The notes beneath the pieces are model-generated. The model did not search any database. It saw only the letters and a list, made by a program, of their open reading frames with translations, and was not told the DNA's origin. From NCBI RefSeq assembly GCF_000321225.1, contig NW_004450483.1, forward strand, positions 584,347 to 648,346: DNA of 64,000 nt. Reading direction: 5' to 3'. This document shows positions 56,570-64,000 of the stretch, piece by piece. The stretch is from Odobenus rosmarus divergens. Taxonomy: Eukaryota > Chordata > Mammalia > Carnivora > Odobenidae. The first letter of the stretch is position 1. Every line of letters begins with the position of its first letter. Both the position numbers and the translations under genes were made by a program.

Positions 56570-58850
56570 TCCACCACACACTTTTGAATATTTGAGAATT
56601 AAAAACAAGATTGGTGATGGGCAGCTGGAAAGTGGAAAGTGCTTTTAGAGAAGGTAGGGAGAGGGCGCTCTGCACGCCCCAGGGATTGTCTCCCCTAGGC
56701 CTCCCAAGAGCCGCAAGACGCAGGTATCATCATCTTCATTTCACGAATGAGACTCAGCTCGGAGAGCCTGGTGGGTGCTGCGCCCGGCCAAGGTCCCCTT
56801 CCCACTGAGGCACTCAGGCCCCTGCGGGCCGTTAATATCCCTGATTGGGTCCCTCTCCAGGACTCGCCTCCAGCTGAGTCACTTTGCTCAAGGTCATCAA
56901 CCTTCCCTAAGGGCAACCTGCATCTGACTGTTATTGGTGAGTGTGGGTGTATCCCTTGCTCGAAGTCTGGACAATTCTGAGGACCACCCCAGCCCCAGAG
57001 TTCCCACAGGGTCCACTAAGACCTCACAGCTTAATTTGATCCCTGCCCACTCCTACCCTCACTCACTCCCCGACAGCTGCTGATCCCAAGAGCGCTCCTC
57101 AGCAAACGTCCATCACGCAGTCAGCAACAGAGAGGTTAAGTGACTTGTCCAAGGTGACATGACCAGTCTACTCCCTAGAAGTCAGAGGTCACTGAGGCTT
57201 ACTGTGACTTGGCCCCTTCTTGCTCCAGGGGACTTCCCCCTGGCTCCCCCCATTATCGTATCCCTAGAGAAGCACACTCTTTCCTCCCTCTGCACCTTTG
57301 TACACGCTGTTACTCACGCCTAGAGAATCCTTTCTGTTCTTTGACCACAGAAATCCTACCGCCCTCAGGGCTCCAGCTCAAATTACCCCTCCACTCCTCC
57401 CCCAGGAAGCCTGTCTGGGTTACCTAGCTCTAACATCTCTAGATAGCTCTAAATCCCTAGTGTGCCTCCCATACATGTTTGGGAAGAGCCCACGGAAACT
57501 GCTAACCCTGGAAAGTTGGATGAAGAGAGAAGTGGAGGGGGCAGGGAGAATATTTTCCTTTCCAGGTACCACCCTTTGAATTTTGTGTGCATTTCTATGT
57601 TATTCCTAGAAGATTAGTTACTTACGTAATAGACCACACTAGTGAGTTTCCTATTGGAAGCATCCACCAGGGTGTCTCGTGGCAGTTTATGTCAATCAGA
57701 TTAATCCTGTGGCTCCTAAGTAGCCCCTCTGTGATGACCCTGTGTCAGGTACAGGGCATGCATTTTGGAGAAGGACATGGCCCCTGCCTGGGAGATTCTA
57801 GAGCCTGATGGGGGCACAGACTCAAGGAAGATCACTGCCTTCCCAGGAAGGCCGTCTGCTCCCAAGGGCCTCAGACATCCTAGCCTTCCCCAGCTGTTGG
57901 GTGCATGTTGGGTGTGACCTGGGTTGGGCTAGAACCCTGTGCACAGCTGCCCCTCCCATACCCTGGCCTAGGCTGAGGGTCACAGGGTTGTGCCAAACAG
58001 GGGACTGAGTACAGGGGACCAGAATCAGATGGCCTGGGTTCAACCATGGAGCTCTAATTCATTTTCAAGCTTGTAGAGAGTTCCATCATGTGAACAGGCC
58101 GCAGATGATGTATCTAGCCTCCTACTGATGGGACATTTCGTTTGTCTCCAATTTTTACCATTATAAACAATACCGGGATAAACATAATTATACAGACTTT
58201 TCCCTCTGGCTAGGATACCTCCCCACCTACTTTGGCCATCCTTAAACTCCTGTGCATTCGTGGAAACCATCCCCCCGGGGCATCAGGCCCCAGATTCTTC
58301 ATGGTGACCTCCTCGAAGAGCAGCTGGACCCCCTTGTGGAGTGGCCAAGAGGGTGTGGTCCTTTGAGGACTCTAGGGGGCCCTGGGCTACTACTCAGGAG
58401 CAGACACACATCCGGATCCCAGCGCATTTGCCCAACCTTGTTCCCAGAAAGGAATGCAGGGCCTTAGGATAGGAATTGATGGTGGCTGAAGAGCACGGGC
58501 CCTCAAGTCTGCATTTTGGGCAGGGCCCGGTGGCAGGGCTCAAACTCATTCTGTGTGGCGCCTGCTGGAGCAGATCCGTTGCCAAATCTGAGATGGCCTG
58601 GGGGCTGGCTGGGCTTTGATCTACGCTCTCCAGGGTGCTCCAGAACTCCAGGAAAGCAGAGGCAGAAAGCTCCTCGGGGCCAGCCTGGAACAGGGCCAGC
58701 GTCATTTCCACCGCTTTCTATGGTCAAAGCAAGTCACAGGGCCCTCCTGATGAGAGAAGCAGCACACAGTCAGTTTACTCCACCCAGGGTCACGGATCCT
58801 GACAGAGGCAGGTGGAAAACCCAGGTCTGAGATGCTGTCACCTGTTTCCC
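56570..58850. other. Intergenic DNA upstream of TFCP2L1 with MIR/L2 traces
   Basis: MIR-like pieces lie at about 56715-56800 (catcttcatttcacgaatga) and 57115-57190 (agaggttaagtgacttgtcc), and an L2-like piece at about 57195-57425 (gggctccagctcaaattacc). The rest is single-copy; open frames overlap on both strands and show no family. Confidence 0.55.
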
Positions 58851-59890
58851 ACGACCAGAGCCCTTCCTCCGGGATTTGGCACATGCTGTGTGTGCTGCTG
58901 GAGACCCTCCTCTAAGCTCCGCTTCACAGATTGGCCTAACTTCCACTTACCCATCCGTCAGGGGACATCGCTTTCCCCGGGGGCTTTCCAGAGCTCCACA
59001 ACCTTCCCTCCTACTCCTAGAGCAGCCTCTACTGTCGCTCCCCTGGCCTCTCCAGTTAGAGCACCAGTTCACACCCCATGCCATGTCTGGCACACGGCAA
59101 GTGCTCTGGGGGTATCTGTCCAGTGACGGGATCCGCTAAGGGTGTGCTCTTTGCACACCGCCCCAGAGAGCCTCCCACTTAGATGCTGTGCTTGTCATGG
59201 ACCCTGAGATGGAGCTTAGCGTTCAGGATGTTCATTAGGAAGTGTCCTTGAGATTAACACCCCTGTGCAAGGGATGGGAAGGAAGCAGGAGTGGACTGAG
59301 GGAGGGCCCATGGGAGGAACCCATGACACATTTGACTGGCCCCTCGGGGAGTCCTAGGGCTAAAAGAGCCAATCAGCAGAGACTCCAGACTTTCAGTCTC
59401 TTGTCTCAATAGGCAGTGGGATGTGGACAGCCTTCCCTGGGTGTGACCTTGTGTGAGGAGGCTCTCTGCAGCAAAGCCTGTCCCTGAAGGGGCTGAGGGC
59501 TGAGGGCTCTCTGCTCATAGCACTCCTCGTGGCTCGCACAGTAAGTCCTTCCTTGCAGGGGCATTGGGATGACACATTTCTGTTTTCCTCATGGGGTTGG
59601 AGAGCAGTGGGGAGGTAGTGGTCCCTGAGAGCCGCTACGAGGACCCGTGCTGGAGGAAGAGTAGCTGCAAGAGCAGAGTGAGGGAGGGTTCTACCCACAT
59701 CCACGCTTGGGGGAGCTGGAGTTTCAGGTCTGGGGCTTCATGGGACTTCATTCCATTCCATCAACGCTCAGAGACAGAACGTCCAGCTCTTCTGCGCCAG
59801 GCACTGTGCCACGTAGCGGGGGATATCACTTGGGTGTGAGTCATGGCTCTATGACCTCGACGCCCTCCTTACCGATCCCCTCCCGTCCAT
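58851..59890. other. Intergenic DNA upstream of TFCP2L1, nothing certain
   Basis: No SINE or recognisable coding sequence. The C-rich stretch near 58980-59110 may be an old L2 trace. Confidence 0.4.
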
Positions 59891-59894
59891 GATC

Positions 59895-60560
59895 CACTAC
59901 CTACACTTCTTCCAGACTGATCTTTCCAAAAGGCAAATCACATATTCACCTCGTCTTCTGAAAACACACTGAGAAGTCCCAGCTCCGTGCCAGGCCCTGC
60001 CAGGCCCTCTGTGATCTGTCCTGTCCACCTCTCTCACCTTATTTCCTTATCCCCTTGGTCACCCAGCCCCAGTCATGCTAAAGTTGGTCTGCCTTGGCAA
60101 TTACTAGGGCCTGGACCCACTTTCCCTCCAGATGTTCAGAGACGCTTCCTCCATGTCTGTAAAGCCTCGGCTCAATGTCACCTCCTTCAGGAAGCCTTCT
60201 CTGATTACCCCCTCGATGCACTCCTTTTTTTTTTTTTCTTCAAACATTTTATTTATTTGAGCGAGAGAGAATGAGCGATAGAGAGCACGAGAGGGAAGAG
60301 GGTCAGGGAGAAGCAGACTCCCTGCTGAGCAGGAAGCCCCATGCGGGACCCGATCCTCGGACTCCAGGATCATGACCTGAGCCGAAGGCAGTCGCCCAAC
60401 CAACTGAGCCACCCAGGCACCCGATGCACTCCTTTTTTTCATATTTATTCAACAAATATTTAGGGAGAGCACTTACTATTTCCCAAGCACTTTTCTAGGC
60501 AATGGGAAAACACGATGAATTGGAGTCCAAGCCTTGCCCTCTCGCAGCTTACATTCTAGT
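59895..60560 (+). repeat. L2 LINE, interrupted by a SINE
   Basis: Left part: ctgtgatctgtcctgtccac, then cggctcaatgtcacctcctt. Right part: atttattcaacaaatattta, then gcagcttacattctagtgga. The order agrees with the L2 3' region. Confidence 0.7.
60232..60421 (-). mobile_element. CAN SINE inside L2
   Basis: T tract to the head gccacccaggcaccc. 18-bp duplication CGATGCACTCCTTTTTTT at 60214-60231 and 60422-60439. It is the closest SINE to the TFCP2L1 promoter. Confidence 0.93.
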
Positions 60561-60639
60561 GGAAAAGACGATCAATGAACAAAAATAAAAAGTACCGCGA
60601 TTTCAGAGAGTGTAAAGTGAAATGAAAAAACAAGAGCAA

Positions 60640-61740
60640 GGTAAGGGGGCGGAGAGTGTCTGGTCCGGGGTCCCTAACGTCCAAGCTCAGGGCAGCCTCT
60701 CCCCAGCCGCGGTGTCACTGTGGGGACCCGCCCAGGGCGCAGCAGAGTCGAGGGCGGCGCGCGGGGAAAACGCGGGAGGTCGTCGGGGCGGCGGTGAGGG
60801 TCCCCTGGGCCCCGCCCTCGGGGGCGAGAGAGGAGGCCGGGCCTCAGCCCCAGTCCGAGGCCGCGCCGCCCCCTCCTGCCCCGCAGACTCGAGGCGCGCT
60901 CGCTCCCGGGAAGGGCGCGCCCGAGCGGGTCAGCCAGGTGCGCGGCCTCCGGAGGCCCCCGCTCCGCCGCGCGGCCCGAGGGGGGGGCGGGTCCGGCCGT
61001 GGCCCCGCCCCCGAGCCGTCCATAAATGCGCCGGGCCGGCCGGCACCGCTGGTTGGGAGCGCGGCTTCCAGGGGACCGGGCGAGTTCGGCGCGGCCCGCC
61101 GCTGTTTCGCTGCCACGCCTCGGGCGCGGCGGCCGCGGAGCTGCAGCCATGCTGTTCTGGCACACGCAGCCCGAGCACTACAACCAGCACAACTCCGGCA
61201 GCTACCTGCGGTAAGGGCCGCGCCGCCCCGGCTCGACGGGGCGCGGCCGGGGTCGGCGGGCGAGGCGCCGTCGGACGTCCCGGGGTGGGGCGGGAGCCGC
61301 AGGGTCCTGGGTCCCGAGCGCCCTCGCTGCGCCCTGGCCTCCCCCAACCACCCCCGGCTGTCCGCCCTTTGGGGACTGGGAGGGACATTGCCCAGAGTCC
61401 CGCCTGGGGACGGACTCCGGCGGGACCCGTCCTCCCTTGACGACCCTGGCGGGCGCGGAGCACACACCTGCTGGCTGGCCGCGCCTGCCGCTCCGTCCGC
61501 CTCCCCCGGTCCCTCTTCTCCCGGCTCGCGTCGGAGCAGAGGACACTTCCTACCATCAGTCCGGTGCCCGTCGTGGGGAAGTCTCGCCCCCTGCTCTTTG
61601 CCCCTCTCTGCCCGGGTCCCTCTCCGAGCCTCGCGCCCTCTCCGGTGTCCTTGGGCGGGCCGGCGAGTGAGTGGCGAGGGCCGACCTTGCGCTTCATTCT
61701 CGCGGCCCCGCGGGCGGGGGCTCAGGGACAGGTTGCCCCC
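60640..61740 (+). promoter_or_regulatory. TFCP2L1: TFCP2L1 CpG island promoter
   Basis: About 1.1 kb very rich in G+C and CpG, free of repeats, starting abruptly after an L2/SINE segment and spanning the first coding exon. GC boxes lie at 60984-60991 (GGGGCGGG) and 61003-61012 (CCCCGCCCCC). A TATA-like CATAAAT lies at 61021-61027, 122 bp before the ATG. If that box is used, transcription should start near 61050, leaving a 5' UTR of about 100 nt; this start is inferred. Long open frames on both strands here are composition artefacts. Confidence 0.88.
61149..61210 (+). CDS. TFCP2L1: TFCP2L1, first coding exon
   Basis: ATG at 61149 starts MLFWHTQPEHYNQHNSGSYL plus two bases of the next arginine codon, ending at donor CG|GTAAGG (61211). 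This N-terminus is distinctive for TFCP2L1 (CRTR-1/LBP-9), a CP2/grainyhead-family DNA-binding factor that acts in the nucleus. It supports naive pluripotency in early embryo cells and collecting-duct development in kidney. The CP2 DNA-binding and SAM-like domains lie in later exons beyond the window. The start context gcagccATGc has G at -3. In other mammals the next residues are DVLALPIF; no exon for them occurs before 64000. The frame is also open upstream to an ATG at 61026. Confidence 0.95.
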
Positions 61741-64000
61741 TCCCTCCAGGTGGTCTTGCGTGTATTGGCCTGCGGCCCGCACGTTTATTGCCCTTGATGG
61801 AAATCTTTCTTCCTCTGCAGGGACTTGACTAGTGCTCTTCAAAGGGAAAAGTAAGTCCGCCTTGTTTTTCAAAGTTCTCTCCTATCCCCTTTAAGGAAGT
61901 CAGGAGCCCCGTTAGCTTCAGTTCCTGGAGGATTGTTTTTCCCTGTTCTGCAGCTGGCTGGGCACTAATGGGCAGTCATTTCATTTACTGAACTCGCCTG
62001 AACCAGCTTTAGCCTGTCTTTATTTCCATCCTAGTCACAGTTTATGAAATGTGTCTAATTTAACCCAAAGGGCATTTGGTATGGGCTCAGAGAAAGTGAA
62101 TTGTGAGGTGGAAGGAATCGCTGGTGCCGACAGCCCCGAAGTGAGAGCCATTCTGAGTGCCCTTTTTTTTTCTTCCCTCCCAAGAAGTTCCCACTCAGAT
62201 TTAGCAGTACACGTTATTTGGAAATCCTGCCTTCTGATAAGTATGTGTCCACTAGTCCTCTCTGAAGACATCCCCGTTCCAGAAGCAAAGAAGTGATTGG
62301 GTTTAACTGATGTGTCCTCTGTTTTTTATTCATGGGCCTGAGTAGTGGGAGGCGACCAAAGTCTCACATCTTAATTAAGGAATGATGGCCTTCCTTACAG
62401 ACCATGGAAATGTCACCAGAGGGAAGCTGCTCTGGGGGATGTCAGAAGTCCACGGGGCAGATGTTAGAGTCTGCAGAAAATTGTGTCCATTCACCTGCAT
62501 GAAATGCTACAGTGGAGTCCGCTTTTATTGTACTGTGTGATGGGTTATGGTTGTGGTTTTGCCTAAATTTTAGTTTGTGGCCATTAAATATGTTGCCATA
62601 TCTTAAAAAAAAAAATGAGTGTGAAGGTGACCTTGAGTGGAATGTGAGTGTGTGTAAAACTTCCTGGATACTTAAAATGTCATCCCATTAGGAAATAGTT
62701 CTCCCCTTGTATGGGAGGTGCTTCTGCTTCTGAAATGGAAATTGGCCTATGGAATTCCTTAGATACCTTTTTAGGATTTTGGTATTGTTTAGGGGTTGGG
62801 AGGTGGGGTGGGAATTGGGGTGAAAGGTGCCAGAAAGCCATATTGGTTTCTGGGTCATTTAGGGACCGTGGATAAGGAAGCATTTGGTCCATGCTGTTAA
62901 AAAAAAAATTTTTTTTTTAATTTCATGTCTTGGAACCTGGGATTTTCACCCTTTTAGAGTCTGACCTCAGTGAAGGCCAGAGTGAGGGTCAGTGAATATG
63001 CCACTGGTTCCCCCAACTCTAGAGTGAGAGTCTTGTCCTTTTCCTTGGTTTATATATTTTACTTTTGGTCATCTCCTTACTCTGCAGAACCTCTGCAAGT
63101 TGTCTGACCTTACGAAGGTAGTGGCCTTTACTCCTTTCTTCCTTTTTTCTGTTTGATGTTCTTGTGACTTTTATTCCTTGGCAAGTAAGGATGCCAGGCT
63201 TGAAACAAATTACTGTTGAGTGATGATTCTTAACCACCCCTACTTTTCTTTTCTTTCCTTTTCTTTCTTTCTTTTTTTTTTTTTTTAAATTTAAAGGCAG
63301 CAGCCCATGGATTATTAACTTAACACGGTATGGGCAAACATGAAATTATGCAATCCCCAGGTGAGCAGCCTGCTTGCTTCTCCTGTGTTCCTAGATAACC
63401 GCTTGGGCTGGGAGTGTGCGCCAGGGTGGCAAAAGGAAGGGGCGGTGTGGGGGTAGCCAAGACAGCACTGCTCCTGTCTTTGGGCTGGGGATGGTGGCAG
63501 GGGCGGCCCCCACACAGGAGAGCTTCCAGGTGTGCTCCAAGCCAGACTTCAACTTCTGAGAATTGTTTGGGATTGCTGGGGTGTGTGCCGGGTTTGTGTT
63601 TTAGAGACTACTGGTTTATTGTGTTGTACGAGGAACAGATTGTACCAGTGACTACTGTTTATATAGTGAAGTGGGGTCGGCGAATCTGATTCATAACTCG
63701 GGACACTCAGAGGGAGGAGGGTTATCAAGATAAGGACACAGCACTTTTGGGGCACCTGTTTCTAGGCGGCTTGTAATTTAGAGGTCTTAAAGCCTCTCCT
63801 GCTCACAGGTCATTCATATTCTCAAGAATTTCTTTTTCCCATGTGAGGGCATTTAAAAAGTACGTCTAGAGACAAGTCCTAGGCTGATGTGAGGCTGATT
63901 TTTTTTTTTTTTTTTTTGGGTATGGCGGGGAGTTCTGTTCAGAGGTGGAAGAAAAGTATCTCTGAGCATCTTGATATTTTGCATTTGAATAAGAAAACTG
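61211..64000 (+). other. TFCP2L1: TFCP2L1 intron 1, partial
   Basis: Begins at donor GTAAGG and runs off the window. After the CpG island it is single-copy, with no CAN SINE or L1 recognised in 61.8-64.0 kb, T runs at 63263-63286 and 63899-63917, and one strong exon-like signal at 61821-61850. The lack of SINEs contrasts with the intergenic region and could mean retained regulatory sequence. Confidence 0.85.
61821..61850 (+). other. TFCP2L1: Candidate 30-nt cassette microexon in TFCP2L1
   Basis: A pyrimidine-rich acceptor (cttcctctgcag, 61809-61820) and a consensus-like donor (AAAA|GTAAGT, 61851) enclose exactly 30 nt. Spliced after exon 1 (two bases into a codon), the frame stays open and keeps phase, adding ten residues (DLTSALQREK) before the expected DVLALPIF. 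This exon is not part of the TFCP2L1 protein I remember, so it is either an unused pair of splice sites or an unannotated alternative exon. No transcript evidence is available here. Confidence 0.35.

Noticed and set aside
60637..60646. Upstream TFCP2L1 first exon ending at caag|gtaagg
   Set aside because: The donor-like motif alone is not evidence; no promoter or coding frame leads into it.
60656..61828. 390-codon + strand open frame, with 272-codon + and 342-, 255- and 163-codon - strand frames over the same place
   Set aside because: All lie in the CpG island around the TFCP2L1 first exon, where stop codons are rare. The residues are Pro/Arg/Gly/Ala-rich low-complexity with no family, and only the short MLFWHTQPEH frame matches a known protein.

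Overview
This is a mammalian nuclear window, and the mobile DNA says Carnivora, most likely an arctoid caniform (bear, seal or mustelid type). About fifty tRNA-Lys-derived CAN SINEs (opening like gcgcctgggtggctcag, ending in aaataaataaaatcttt) lie on both strands, together with 3' ends of a carnivore L1. The typical young dog-type SINE body was not seen. The species assignment is inference from memory of these families.

Layout. 1-16.66 kb is the 3' end of a CLASP gene on the + strand: three final coding exons (2561-2767, 4294-4410, 13487-13573), about 3.1 kb of 3' UTR and a poly(A) signal at 16634. 16.7-60.6 kb is intergenic: single-copy DNA mixed with MIR, L2, L1, DNA-transposon, LTR and SINE sequence. 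60.6-61.7 kb is a CpG island promoter with the first coding exon of TFCP2L1 (ATG at 61149, donor at 61211), also on the + strand. The rest of the window is TFCP2L1 intron 1. Same-strand neighbours CLASP and TFCP2L1 about 45 kb apart match the CLASP1-TFCP2L1 neighbourhood known from human 2q14, so the first gene is called CLASP1 rather than CLASP2.

The two genes are functionally unrelated: CLASP1 is a microtubule plus-end protein and TFCP2L1 a CP2-family transcription factor. Nothing here suggests an operon-like or novel multigene system. The intergenic part is mostly a record of retrotransposition. It holds long antisense L1 blocks at 6.2-10.8 and 36.7-44.6 kb, a sense L1 block at 23-30 kb, a UBA52 processed pseudogene inside one antisense L1, an RPL35A retrocopy with an uninterrupted reading frame inside another, and a deeply nested stack at 54.2-56.6 kb. 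A 489-base run of N lies at 48528-49016.

Most worth checking: a 30-nt in-frame candidate microexon in TFCP2L1 intron 1 (61821-61850), a possible 41-codon N-terminal extension of TFCP2L1, the RPL35A retrocopy at a reused integration site, a CpG-rich segment at 18.69-18.93 kb with no assigned gene, and short SINEs that still look like tRNA-Lys. Most long open frames are chance frames in SINEs or GC-rich DNA and are not annotated. All family names come from recognition by eye, with no database search.
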